Positions 13,701-22,805 of a stretch of DNA of 64,000 nt are shown one piece after another (the stretch's first letter is position 1; each line of letters begins with the position of its first letter). Origin of the DNA: Terebella lapidaria (lineage: Eukaryota > Annelida > Polychaeta > Terebellida > Terebellidae); NCBI GenBank assembly GCA_949152475.1, contig OX424555.1, positions 94,645,515-94,709,514 on the forward strand, written 5' to 3'. The translations under genes were made by a program, and so were the position numbers. The notes under the pieces were generated by a model, which worked only from the letters and a program-made list of their open reading frames with translations, was not told the DNA's origin and did no database searches.

Positions 13701-16700
13701 AAGTTGGAGGCCTCCTCTGATGCTTCGGTCCGTCAATCCCAGGCACTGGAGCGTTGGGCGCGTATGCTTGCGCAGCAGCAGCAACGGAAACCCGCCCAGC
13801 AGCAGCAACCATCTCACCAGAGTCGTGGGGCTTCCTCGGCAGGTCGTGGCCGGGGTAAGGCTCTGGGGCAGCCCTTTCGTGGGGCCCCTGCAGGCGCGCA
13901 GCGAGGGGGGCAACGTGGTCGGGGTGGCCGAGGTCGAGGCCGTCCCTCCAGCCCAGCCAAGCCGGCAGGGGAGAAGAAATCAGGTAGGTGCCTCGCTGTT
14001 GTCTCCGGACCTTCCACGCATGGTCGGGTCACCAGGCGCGATAGGCTCAGTGAATATCGTGAGTACGGACGAGCCTGTAGGCGCGCGTCTCAGCAATTTC
14101 TGGCTTCGTTGGCGAGATCTGGGAGCCAGCCCCTGGATAGTCACGACCTTGCGTCGGGGGTTCGGCCTCAAGTTTGTTCAGTTTCCCCCATTGACGCTTT
14201 CTCCAAGGGTTTTTTCCCTTCCGCACGATCCCGAAAGGCGTCAAGCGCTCGTCAGCGAAATTTCCGCCATGATAGACAAAAGAGCGGTAGAACCGGTGTC
14301 AGATCATTCCCCCGGATTTTACAGTATTCTGTTTGTGGTACCCAAAGCTTCCGGCGGTTGGAGGCCGGTGATCGACCTTTCGGCCCTCAACCGTTACCTT
14401 CACATACCCACCTTCACGATGGAGACACCCGAGGTTGTTCGCTCGGCGATGCCCCTCAATGCGTGGGTGGTAACTATAGATCTGAAGGATGCGTACTTCC
14501 ATGTTCCGATGAGGCGGTCCATTCGGAGGTACCTCAGATTCTTCTATCGGGGCCAAGTTTGGCAGTTTCGGGCGTTGCCTTTCGGTCTGTCCACGGCCCC
14601 TTGGATTTTCACCATGTGCGTGAGGGAGCTTCAGGTACTAGCTCATCGCAATGGTATCGTCCTGTATCAGTATCTGGACGATTGGCTAATCAGGCATCAC
14701 TGCCCTCGGACTCTTGTTCGGCAGGCTCAGTGGGTGGTCGATCTTTGCCATTCCATGGGTTTCAAAATCAACCCCAAAAAGTCCGACTTATCTCCTCGGC
14801 AAGACTTCGTCTTTCTGGGCTATCGATTTCGGACTATCTCCGGATCTGTTATCCCGACCGAGGAGCGTCGGTTAAAGTTATCAGAGCAGTGCCGCGGGTT
14901 TTTGGATCGGGTCCCTCAGCCAGCGTCTCGGTGGCAGTCCCTGATAGGCACCCTGGCTTCAACCGAGAAAATGGTGCCATTAGGGCGCCTACACATGAGG
15001 TCTCTTCAGCACCAGTTGCATTCTCAATGGTCCCAGGCGACCGGGGACATGTCTCAGTTGGTCCCGGTGTCGGCGGAAGTGGTTCGAGATTTGCGTTGGT
15101 GGCTGGATCCAGTCAACCTGTTCCGAGGGGCGCCGTTCCGCCAGCCGCCTCCATCCAGGCATCTCTTTACGGATGCCAGTTCGGAGGGCTGGGGGGCGCA
15201 CTGGGACTCTCACGAGGTCTCAGGTCTGTGGTCTCGTTCGCAGCAGGACGAGCATATCAATATCCTCGAGTTAAAAGCTGTCTTTCTGGCGCTACAGCAT
15301 TGGGAACGTCAGTTTTCTCAGCAAGTTGTGCTGTTGGCCACCGACAATTCCACAGTCGTGGCCTACATAAACAAGCAAGGGGGTACAAAGTCGGTTTCTC
15401 TGTGCCGGCTCGCAATAGACCTCCTTCTCTGGTGTCACGAGCGTCGAATTCTGCTCAGGGCTCGTCACATTCCAGGCCATATGAATGTTCTAGCCGATCG
15501 CTTGTCCAGGAGGGGACAGGTGCAGCCAACAGAATGGTCCCTGTCTCCAGTGGTGTTTCGGGCCTTGTGCGACCTCTGGGGTTCGCCTACGGTCGATCTG
15601 TTTGCCACGAGGTGGAACACAAAGCTTCCAATGTTTGTTTCCCCCATCCCCGACGAGCGGTGTCTCGAGGTGGATGCTCTGTCGGCGGATTGGGACGCCA
15701 TGTTCGCGTATGCGTACCCTCCGGCAGTGCTCCTGGAGAAGGTTCTGGCCAAGTTCCGATCGCATTGCGCCAGAATGATCCTGATTGCCCCGCTGCTTCC
15801 CCAGAAGCCGTGGTTCCCGGACCTTCTGGAGTTGTTAGCAGCCGACCCAGTTCCGTTGCCGGACCGTTGGGATCTACTCAAGCAGCCTCGGTCCGACATC
15901 TTCCATCAAGCTCCGAGCACGCTGAAACTTCACGCGTGGCTCTTGTCGAGCGATGTTTTCGAAAGAAGGGCTTTTCTAGAGAAGTGTCCGCGAGGATCGC
16001 CAGAACAAATAGACGATCTTCTTTGGCAGTCTACGAATCCAAGTGGACGCGATTCTGTGCTTGGTGTCGTGGCAGGAAGGTTAGTCCTTTCAAGGCCACT
16101 GCCCCTCTGATCTCGGAGTTCCTCCTGGAAAAGTTCAATGAGGGAAGGGCTCCGTCCACTCTTGCTGGGTACCGGACCGCTATCGCGAAGACCCTTAAGC
16201 CTAAAACGGGGGTCGATTTCGGTCAGGATGCGAGTTTGTCCGCGTTATTAAACAGTTTTGCTGTCGACAGACCTAGAACGCGAAATCCAGTCCCGGACTG
16301 GGATTTATCGCTAGTCTTGAATTGCTTACTTTCCGAACCTTTCGAACCGTTGGAGAAAGCGTCGTTGAAGTTTTTGACCTTTAAAACGGTCTTCCTCCTG
16401 GCCCTTGCTTCAGGGAAGAGGCGAAGTGAGCTGCATGCTCTCGACTTTTCCAAAGTGCACTGGAAGGAGGATGGCTCCGCGGTTAAGCTCGGGGTCATCC
16501 CTTCCTTTTTGGCTAAAACTCAGCTAGCCCAGACCCCGTCTATGACTTTTACCATCCCTTCCCTTACCTCTTCCCTAGGCCCGGGTTTGGAGGAGGATGC
16601 TAAATTGTGTCCCGTCAGAGCTCTGCGCATCTACGTCAATCGCACGAGGGAGCTTCATGTTGGGAAACGGTTACTTTTCGTTGCGTTCAAGAAGGGGTTT

Positions 16701-19700
16701 CAGAAAGATATCAGGGCTGCAACGATCTCTTCCTGGGTAAAGAAATGTGTTTTGTTCTGTTACGACAGATCCAACACCAGAACTTCGGGCTCCTTTCGAG
16801 TGAAGGCGCATGATGTGCGAGCTCTGGCGTCATCACTCGCGTTCATGAATAATGTTGCCCTTGCCGATGTCATGAAGGCCTGTACATGGGCCTCTAACAA
16901 TACTTTCGTCTCTTTCTATTGTAGGGAATTGACGTGGTTTGACGGCGACCACTACCACCTCGGACCCGTGGTAGCGGCGCAAAGCAAGGTCCGCCTGTAG
17001 ATACTGTTCGATTGGGGAGCACATGTACATACGCACAGATCGCCGGACGGTTGTCGGCTCGGGGGACGGGTTTGTCCCTCTTATTTGGTGGTAGAAGTTT
17101 TTTGGTTCGCCCGCCGTCAGCAAGCGACTGCCGGGGGTCCCTCCTTCGCCGACGACCTTCTCTTACCCAGGTACTATTCAGTTCTTGTTTATGAATATTT
17201 GTCGTGAATAGAATTAAACCTTCTCATTAATTCTCGTCCGCTTTAATTACTTGCAAGTAGGTTTTACTCGCAACCCTAAATTCATTAAACATCTGAAATA
17301 GTGCGTTCTATGCCTCTGTGATGACATTGTGAGGGAAGGGTTAGCCCACCTCCTGTGGTTATTCTGAGATAACCCAAAAGTGTTTATTATAGAGGTCAAA
17401 GTGTGGACATAAATAGGAAGTTTTAACCTGTTAAAACCAGTATTTATTACACACTTACCTCTATAATAAACACGCTGATTTCCCTCCCGCCTCCCCTGCC
17501 TAACTATCAGGGACAAAGTAATGGCGGTTCTGGGGGAACAGTTTCGTCAGGAAAGATTTCTCAGTGACCACTGACTCGCTCAGGTTTCGTCAAGAAACCC
17601 TTATGAACGACCGAGTCTGAGGGGCATAGAACGACCAGTTTAAGAGAATGTGCCAATAATTTTTTTATTGGCATTAATTTCCCTCTTATTTGAAAGCCAG
17701 GTAAGATTACCCAAAAGTGTTTATTATAGAGGTAAGTGTGTAATAAATACTGGTTTTAACAGGTTAAAACTTCCTATTGTCAGGGATTTGAAGCCTGAGA
17801 ACATTTTACTGAATGAGCAGATGCACATTCAAATTACAGACTTCGGTTCAGCAAGAATTCTAGGGAATACAAGTAAGTAGGAGTTCCCGTAAGGCTAGCA
17901 GATAGAAGCTTATTATTAGAGGATAGTGGTCATATAATCGGTGCCGGAAATGCACTGAATCACCGATGAGTGTTTTGTTTTCTTCTACAGACAGCAGCGG
18001 AGAGACTGCAGGAAAAGGAGAGGTTGACAGTGCATCAAGTAACACAAAACGTCGGAACTCTTTTGTCGGAACAGCCCAATATGTCTCACCAGAAATACTA
18101 CGTAGCAAAATCACACACTATGGGTGCGTATCTGCCTATGAGCTACAACCTATATGTTATATGTTATATGTTATATGTTATTAACGGGTATATATTGTGA
18201 GTTTCTTGTTGTCTTAAATTATGGAAGCCTTTTTCTTAAAGTTGATATGTGTATATGATTCTTGTAATATTTTTAGCTCAGACTTGTGGGCTTTAGGCTG
18301 TATTATCTACCAACTGCTTTCTGGAAAAGTCCCATTCTTCGGAGGGTGAGTAAAGTCGAAGCAATGGTTTAGGAATTTAGGAAGTTTTCCTATGTTATGC
18401 CTGCATCTTCCTTTGATACTACCAGGTTTCATATATTTTAAGTTCTGTCTACATACCTTCTACTGGGTTTTCATTTTCTCTTTCAGGCATGAGTATCAAA
18501 TATTCCAGAAAATATTGAGCCTAGAATATGAATTCCCAGAGGGATTTGATCCTGTAGTTCGAGAACTAGTTGAAAAATTACTGGTGAGTACGTATAAGCC
18601 TCAGTTTAGCAAACAAAACTACAACAACTCTACATCTTCAATATCTTGTATATGTATATCTTGTATCAGAAATACATAAGGCCTAAAAAAATAAATGCTG
18701 TGTTTAGGGTCAAGTGCTCAAAAAAAATTAGAGTAGGTAGGTAGGGATTTTTTTTTATTTTATGAAATATTTTTATTCTTTAACATCCGAAGATGGACAT
18801 GCCTAAAGGCAGAAAAGAAGGACCATGTTTATAAAATATTATTAACAGTTCCAAATGCTATGTCTAGTGCGAAAAAAAATATGAAGAAGATTTATTGAAT
18901 GAAACAACAACTTCAATGAAATAAATTGATGTTAATCTGGGAATCAATGGGAACGACTTGGCCATTATAGCTGATCTACATGTAGGTCCACAACCACAGT
19001 GAACTGGCTGTTCCCGTGGGAGCAGCGCTAAACTGCTAAACCCTCCCTCAGACTAGTCAAGACTCGAAGAGTCTACAGTGTAGTGGTGTATCCAATGCCA
19101 CTACCACTGCAGTGTGCATGCCCTCCCTCCCCCCCCCCCCCCCACCCCACTTGTTGATGACTTTTCCAGTCAAGCTGTATAAAAAAAACCACACACATGT
19201 TCCAGCATACAGTACTCTGCCAGCAGATGAGAAATTTATGTTTTGTATACATTTGACTTGTCACCAAATTAAATTAACCATGAAATGCCAGAACAGGTGG
19301 CTGCCAGGCTGATGCAGATCAGTCAGTTTCCCACCGGGGAGGCCACTATCATAGATGGGGAGTCAACTTTCCCATTTCTTGAAAAACATTTTATGCATGA
19401 TATTCCAATATGATACTAGTATGTTACTACAGGTATTGGTGACTATTGATTGCTTTCGTCAGTAATCAGTGTCAGGGGAAAGTTGTGTTCATGTTCACAC
19501 ACATGTACTGGGAAACACTGGACAAGGCACCAGACAGTAATTGAGTGGGTGTGACACCCCCAGAGAAAGCTCTCTAGTTTTACGACTTGTGATGGAGCTG
19601 ATTGTTGACATTGGGTTTCGCTCCCGATAGTGACAGGCTGGAAAATTCTCCTTGAGTGATCCAGTTAGATGTATTCATGAAAAAAATAATAAATAAAAAG

Positions 19701-20975
19701 TTTAGAGTCGGGTGCTATCAGCTAGAGTCGGTCGGACGACCCTAAACACAGCATTTTTTTTTTAGGCCTAATGAGAGATAGGTCTCTCATTATGTATTTC
19801 TGCTTGTATACAACACTAAGTGCTGTATTAGATCTTTAGTGTTGGTCATTTTATTGACAGGTGCTGGACCCTGACGAGCGACTCGGCTCCGACAAATCTG
19901 GCGGGTTTGACGCCCTCAAGGGGCACCTGTTCTTTGAGACTGTGGAGTGGAAAGATTTAGACCAGCAAAAACCGCCGGAGCTCCTGCCATACCTGCCAGG
20001 GGTCAGCGATTGTAAGGACCCTCTCTGGGGAAATAAAAAGGTCAGCATTGATATCTGGGATCATAGATATTGATGGATTTATAGTAATCAATATTTTGAT
20101 GAACAAAATTACATTTATATTTCAATTTTCAGCCTGGATTCAATCCTGATGTGATTCTTCCTGGTTTTGGAGTACAAAATTCTGAATCGTTAGTATACAC
20201 ATCATACTTACCAGTAGATAATAGTTGTCTCTGAAAAGTTTCCCAAATATGATGATGTCTTTTCCTGAGAGTGATGTAAATATGATGGTATTTGTTTGAT
20301 ATCAGTGGAGTGTCCGAAGACGAGCATAAAGCCAAACTCGCAGAACAAACTAGAACCAACAAATATCACAAATTCGTGGAGGGTAACCTGATAATCAAGC
20401 AGGGTCTGATTGACAAACGAAAGGTGAGAATCAAGTGCTAGATTTTATAAATTGGATATATTCATCTGTCATAACCTCATCTCTCGGTCAAATTTTGTTT
20501 GATGTTGCTGATAGCTAAATGTTGTTTTCTACGTCAGGGCTTGTTTGCACGACGGCGGATGTTTTTGATGACAGAAGGTCCACACTTGTATTATGTTGAC
20601 CCACAAAATATGGTGCTCAAGGGAGAAGTTCCCTGGTCTCAAGATCTCCGACCAGAACCGAAAAACTTCAAAATATTTTTTGTACACACAGTGAGTTTTG
20701 TATATAATAGTTTAGACTGGTTTCCGTACTGGATGAATTTTATGGGGATGAAAGTCTCACTTCGATGGCAAGGCAAAAATTTGGTGAAAAAAAGCAAAAC
20801 ATGCACATTCAGGTGAATGTATCTGTACTATTGTATACTATTGCGTGTATTCCAGCCTAACAGAACCTACTACCTGGAGGATCCACAGGGCAATGCGTTG
20901 ATTTGGTGCAAGGCGATAGAGAAAGTGTACACTCGATACTATGGGGAGCGCGCATCACAGGACAGCTCCAGATAG
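10764..20975 (+). CDS. PDPK1: 3-phosphoinositide-dependent protein kinase 1 (PDK1), 13 exons, 5' end missing
   Basis: PDK1 is the AGC kinase that phosphorylates the activation loops of Akt, S6K, SGK and PKC downstream of PI3K; its PH domain binds PIP3 at the membrane. Exons read in phase: 10764-10874, 11003-11045, 11172-11312, 11428-11572, 17784-17872, 17991-18123, 18277-18345, 18487-18583, 19861-20040, 20133-20188, 20306-20423, 20538-20690, 20856-20975 (TAG), giving 484 visible residues. The kinase domain shows the glycine loop GEGSFSSV, the lysine in YAIKVLEK, the HRD loop [17 protein letters not shown] in ITDFGSA and the activation loop [13 protein letters not shown] with the serine equivalent to human Ser241. 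A C-terminal PH domain starts near [12 protein letters not shown]. Human PDK1 has about 70 residues before this point, so an N-terminal exon lies upstream. The intron between IIHR and DLKPEN holds a DIRS element, and the intron before VLDPDERLG holds a Harbinger-like element. Identification is firm. Confidence 0.96.
11741..11967 (+). repeat. left inverted terminal repeat of the DIRS element
   Basis: About 227 bp here are the reverse complement of 17508-17733 with only small differences. The extreme left 19 bp (11722-11740) are not shared with the right repeat but are found inverted in the internal complementary region. Confidence 0.88.
12180..17000 (+). CDS. DIRS element frame 1: cysteine-rich N-terminus and C-terminal tyrosine recombinase
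   Basis: This open frame of 1606 codons belongs to the DIRS element. The start has a cysteine/histidine cluster (CAGCQQF, HHNCWMC, CCGMC) followed by a proline/serine-rich, Gag-like region. The last 330 residues are a tyrosine recombinase: an N-terminal core-binding part ([14 protein letters not shown]), then SGKRRSEL with the first arginine, [11 protein letters not shown] with the H-x-x-R box, CTWASNNTF and the tyrosine in FYCREL. The middle third overlaps the reverse transcriptase frame and shows no domain of its own. Heavy overlap of the recombinase and RT frames is known for the DIRS family. An in-frame ATG five codons downstream is an equally good start. Confidence 0.85.
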   Translation: MLSFQMKCAGCQQFLPKWELHHNCWMCRELCRPTACCGMCASWGVDDWSDYLNGLRQVQLERLAKPIPPLSPSATSSKKSRYKQSAQRREEQDLRLLRTISAVSLDMFLSFSLPFSRFPGPGLPVPGNQGCTVSTVSFLHQPPGLMSSSFSPVPPLVSKVSRCNMPLIPRFPALSSVRMRLPGSFNREFNSVNVSNCEQLPSDATGSEDPVDRAGGTGMGFSAPGFPSAFSFGVLTVPGNRGPVSGNQLSVPGTRFPVPGSPPVLAGTRDSQPVRSSKLGVGSGPRYPLSPTVIVKQPFPGGLSKTDGTSSESVSWKKSVSFSLTPTFFPQVAEDFEQGEVPADPGLIFDSLPTSSSAGSVAPTISKPPPLPTVSKPPPAPVSKPSPASTVYHSVAESPPSYISKEEFRTEMATMREDFLGRLESLLSRPPRVPEVQRCQPPAFATSSPSEGSEVVPVSVQQDGIVPLQGPQPSTSRLLVPKRQREEDSQSADEEDPTNPFKRPWADKLEASSDASVRQSQALERWARMLAQQQQRKPAQQQQPSHQSRGASSAGRGRGKALGQPFRGAPAGAQRGGQRGRGGRGRGRPSSPAKPAGEKKSGRCLAVVSGPSTHGRVTRRDRLSEYREYGRACRRASQQFLASLARSGSQPLDSHDLASGVRPQVCSVSPIDAFSKGFFPSARSRKASSARQRNFRHDRQKSGRTGVRSFPRILQYSVCGTQSFRRLEAGDRPFGPQPLPSHTHLHDGDTRGCSLGDAPQCVGGNYRSEGCVLPCSDEAVHSEVPQILLSGPSLAVSGVAFRSVHGPLDFHHVREGASGTSSSQWYRPVSVSGRLANQASLPSDSCSAGSVGGRSLPFHGFQNQPQKVRLISSARLRLSGLSISDYLRICYPDRGASVKVIRAVPRVFGSGPSASVSVAVPDRHPGFNRENGAIRAPTHEVSSAPVAFSMVPGDRGHVSVGPGVGGSGSRFALVAGSSQPVPRGAVPPAASIQASLYGCQFGGLGGALGLSRGLRSVVSFAAGRAYQYPRVKSCLSGATALGTSVFSASCAVGHRQFHSRGLHKQARGYKVGFSVPARNRPPSLVSRASNSAQGSSHSRPYECSSRSLVQEGTGAANRMVPVSSGVSGLVRPLGFAYGRSVCHEVEHKASNVCFPHPRRAVSRGGCSVGGLGRHVRVCVPSGSAPGEGSGQVPIALRQNDPDCPAASPEAVVPGPSGVVSSRPSSVAGPLGSTQAASVRHLPSSSEHAETSRVALVERCFRKKGFSREVSARIARTNRRSSLAVYESKWTRFCAWCRGRKVSPFKATAPLISEFLLEKFNEGRAPSTLAGYRTAIAKTLKPKTGVDFGQDASLSALLNSFAVDRPRTRNPVPDWDLSLVLNCLLSEPFEPLEKASLKFLTFKTVFLLALASGKRRSELHALDFSKVHWKEDGSAVKLGVIPSFLAKTQLAQTPSMTFTIPSLTSSLGPGLEEDAKLCPVRALRIYVNRTRELHVGKRLLFVAFKKGFQKDIRAATISSWVKKCVLFCYDRSNTRTSGSFRVKAHDVRALASSLAFMNNVALADVMKACTWASNNTFVSFYCRELTWFDGDHYHLGPVVAAQSKVRL
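13510..16110 (+). CDS. DIRS element frame 2: reverse transcriptase, RNase H and methyltransferase-like region
   Basis: This 866-codon open frame lies in a different frame inside frame 1. The first 190 residues read as shadow of frame 1. From about 14.1 kb it shows RT motifs: [16 protein letters not shown], a [10 protein letters not shown] box, [11 protein letters not shown] and the catalytic YLDDW at about 14671. RNase H follows with TDAS, an ILELKA glutamate, ATDNST and a late aspartate in NVLADRLS. Downstream, DLFATRWN and AYAYPP resemble the region that follows RNase H in DIRS polyproteins and is often annotated as Dam-like methyltransferase; I could not confirm its catalytic motif. The true start is unknown and may not be the first ATG. 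Confidence 0.85.
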   Translation: MLRLLLRRVLRWFPFRCSRMALFLYRDLSRALLVYWYLSASARKTRSRRMRRILLIPSSAHGPTSWRPPLMLRSVNPRHWSVGRVCLRSSSNGNPPSSSNHLTRVVGLPRQVVAGVRLWGSPFVGPLQARSEGGNVVGVAEVEAVPPAQPSRQGRRNQVGASLLSPDLPRMVGSPGAIGSVNIVSTDEPVGARLSNFWLRWRDLGASPWIVTTLRRGFGLKFVQFPPLTLSPRVFSLPHDPERRQALVSEISAMIDKRAVEPVSDHSPGFYSILFVVPKASGGWRPVIDLSALNRYLHIPTFTMETPEVVRSAMPLNAWVVTIDLKDAYFHVPMRRSIRRYLRFFYRGQVWQFRALPFGLSTAPWIFTMCVRELQVLAHRNGIVLYQYLDDWLIRHHCPRTLVRQAQWVVDLCHSMGFKINPKKSDLSPRQDFVFLGYRFRTISGSVIPTEERRLKLSEQCRGFLDRVPQPASRWQSLIGTLASTEKMVPLGRLHMRSLQHQLHSQWSQATGDMSQLVPVSAEVVRDLRWWLDPVNLFRGAPFRQPPPSRHLFTDASSEGWGAHWDSHEVSGLWSRSQQDEHINILELKAVFLALQHWERQFSQQVVLLATDNSTVVAYINKQGGTKSVSLCRLAIDLLLWCHERRILLRARHIPGHMNVLADRLSRRGQVQPTEWSLSPVVFRALCDLWGSPTVDLFATRWNTKLPMFVSPIPDERCLEVDALSADWDAMFAYAYPPAVLLEKVLAKFRSHCARMILIAPLLPQKPWFPDLLELLAADPVPLPDRWDLLKQPRSDIFHQAPSTLKLHAWLLSSDVFERRAFLEKCPRGSPEQIDDLLWQSTNPSGRDSVLGVVAGRLVLSRPLPL
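17372..17472. repeat. internal complementary region of the DIRS element
   Basis: The first part (17372-17414) is the reverse complement of the element's left end, and the second part (about 17412-17472) is the reverse complement of its right end, meeting at a short shared TATT-like junction. This is how DIRS elements record both termini side by side, and it serves as template for closing the circular intermediate. It allows the two outer boundaries of the insertion to be read directly. Confidence 0.85.
17508..17733 (-). repeat. right inverted terminal repeat of the DIRS element
   Basis: This is the reverse complement of 11741-11967. It is followed by a 45-bp outer extension (17734-17778) that is unique to the right end and appears inverted in the internal complementary region. 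Confidence 0.88.
18667..19802. repeat. 44-bp perfect palindrome split by a transposon
   Basis: The sequence CAGAAATACATAA (18667-18679) and TAATGAGAGATAGG...TATTTCTG (19769-19802) share TAA. Reading them as one site gives two 20-bp perfectly complementary arms around TAGG. Diverged copies lie at 508-543 and 5227-5255. It is a small fold-back repeat that served as target for the element at 18680-19768. Confidence 0.8.
18680..19768. mobile_element. Harbinger-like non-autonomous element with TAA target duplication
   Basis: The inverted ends begin GGCCTAAAAAAA and continue through AAATGCTGTGTTTAGGGTC (about 32 bp), and each is flanked by TAA. A 3-bp TWA duplication is characteristic of PIF/Harbinger transposases. 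The 1089-bp interior has no transposase frame and includes C-rich and T-rich tracts. It sits in the PDPK1 intron between the exons ending at 18583 and starting at 19861, without touching splice sites. The host sequence restores to a perfect palindrome when it is removed, which supports both boundaries. Confidence 0.85.
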
Positions 20976-21290
20976 CCGTTATCATTGCATTGACGTCCAC
21001 AGTAGCTAAATACATTCTCCAACTCACGGCTGTGTCCCTTCGTATGTCTGTCTGTTTGCTTGGCTGCGCTCTGTGATTACTAGTATTGAACCACCTATGC
21101 ACAGACAATCATTCACAACTTTCAATCGTAGACATTGACCATATGCCCTTGGGTATAAACTTCACTGGTTTATGTTAGTTCTGATCACTGCTTTGTATTG
21201 AATGTATGCTTGTGCTAAACATGATATTGTAAGCGCTATTAAGCAAAGGTTTTGTTTACAATTCATGAAAACCCCAAACTGACTGTTTTA

Positions 21291-21296
21291 AATAAA
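21291..21296 (+). terminator. AATAAA polyadenylation signal candidate for PDPK1 (proximal)
   Basis: This is a canonical hexamer 316 bp after the stop codon. Usage cannot be judged from sequence alone. Confidence 0.45.
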
Positions 21297-22388
21297 TATT
21301 GACTTTTAAAATATAGAAAATACAATATGAGGAAGGCTTTTGTGCTGTAGTTTGAGGACACATAATGGTTACAGGGGGAGGTGGTGCATTCCAGTTTGTG
21401 CGTATCAATTGGATTTAGTGAGCAGTGTCACGAGTGTTTGTCTTTCCTGAGAGAGTAATCCTGCAGTTCTGTTCAAATTTGTGAACTCTGCATAAATTAT
21501 ATGTGAATTCATTATAAGATGTTTGTGGAAAGCAGTTGTGGCACATGAGAAAAGACTTGATAGATGTGAAAAGCAAGAAGCAACATGAGTGAGTCAGGGA
21601 TATAAAGCCGTTGACATTCATTATTGCTAACACATTGTTTGATGCAATGTTGCTCTATATTGACTTGGAATCAACAGGTCAATTATTTGTTGCACAAGCT
21701 ATAAATATGTGTTGCCTGTGCTGAGAATCACTGTCAAGCGATAGATAACTGAATACTATTTATGTTGTCATTTGTGGCCTTGGTTGGATTGTTGATGTAC
21801 AGTTCTAAAGGTGTGTTGTAATGTGGATTAGACTGATTTGTGATGATAATTATTTCTGTATACTTTGCTGGTATCAACTTCGAATCTTGTATATTTAAGA
21901 TGTAGCATATGTGCTGAGTAGTAGCCTCAAATATCCCAACCAGTCATCATCAATTCACATGTCTCCAAATCAGTACTATTTGTCAATACTAGTAAATGCT
22001 AAACCCATTGTGAAATGTGACTGCAATATACAATTTGCACGATGCGAGAATTATGACTGTAGAATACAGATAGTATTAATCTGTTTCCTCTTCTGTATTG
22101 CTGATTTGATTACACAATGTAATGCTGCTTCTCCCATCTATGACATATTCAGCGGATAACAATAACTTCATGGAGGGGACATGTGGTGTGTCCTTTATCA
22201 TGTACAATATGTAAATTTTAGTCGTTAATTTTGCAGGATACAATGTACTGGCTCAACCATTATGGTATGTGTTTTAAGTGGTTATGTTTTAAAGAATTGT
22301 AAACCTGGTACAGTTGCCATGTTATGAATCTTTGTTTTTTTATATATATTTGTTAGCACAAAGATATTACACAAAATGTATCGCAGTC

Positions 22389-22394
22389 AATAAA
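22389..22394 (+). terminator. AATAAA polyadenylation signal candidate for PDPK1 (distal)
   Basis: This is a canonical hexamer followed by GT/T-rich sequence (ATGTTTTATGAGTAACTGG) that could serve as the downstream element. It is an alternative to the proximal site. Confidence 0.4.
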
Positions 22395-22687
22395 ATGTTT
22401 TATGAGTAACTGGTAATTTTGTTATTTCTACAGAAAATCATTCTGAAGGATATATTTTTCTCCACTAGAAAAAAAAACTGTTTCCTGATACACGTATATG
22501 GAAGTGAACAAATATGACATTTCTACATTGGTTTTATTGAAAATAAACATTTCACAAGCCTGCTAGACATATTACATGAAGACCTTTCAAAATCTCTTGA
22601 ATAGTAAGTTCCACTTTAGTCATTTAGTAACAAATATTTCAGAACAAATATAACCATGGACTGGAATTTGAAACATTTACAGTATGT

Positions 22688-22757
22688 ATTGTAAAGCGCT
22701 TTGAGAATGTTGGAAAACGTTGAGAAGCGCTATTTAAAAACCTACAATTATTATTAG
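22688..22757 (+). repeat. 3'-tail fragment of a SINE/LINE-type repeat
   Basis: TGTAAAGCGCTTTGAG, a GCGCTATTTAAA hairpin partner and an ATTATTATT tail form a layout common at the 3' end of animal non-LTR repeats. Only the tail is present, so the parent family is not assignable. Confidence 0.5.
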
Positions 22758-22805
22758 GTAAAGTAGACACAAGATAGCAGAAACCCATAAGAGATTTCTG
22801 ATGAT

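Larger units (their letters stand above)
11722..17778 (+). mobile_element. DIRS-type tyrosine-recombinase retroelement, looks whole
   Basis: This retroelement of about 6.06 kb lies in the PDPK1 intron between the exons ending at 11572 and starting at 17784. It has the DIRS plan: inverted terminal repeats (about 11741-11967 and 17508-17733), an internal complementary region beside the right repeat (17372-17472), a long frame with a cysteine-rich N-terminus and a C-terminal tyrosine recombinase, and a second, overlapping frame with reverse transcriptase and RNase H. Such elements integrate by recombinase from a circular intermediate, without a target duplication, and none is seen. Both long frames are open and the inverted repeats are nearly identical, so I see no breaks and infer a young insertion. 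Boundaries were set from the internal complementary region, which joins the two termini, and are good to a few bases. Confidence 0.93.
20976..22440 (+). other. PDPK1 3' UTR and downstream flank
   Basis: The AT-rich sequence follows the PDPK1 stop codon with no further coding signal. Two canonical AATAAA hexamers (21291 and 22389) would give 3' UTRs of roughly 0.3 or 1.4 kb. Confidence 0.55.
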
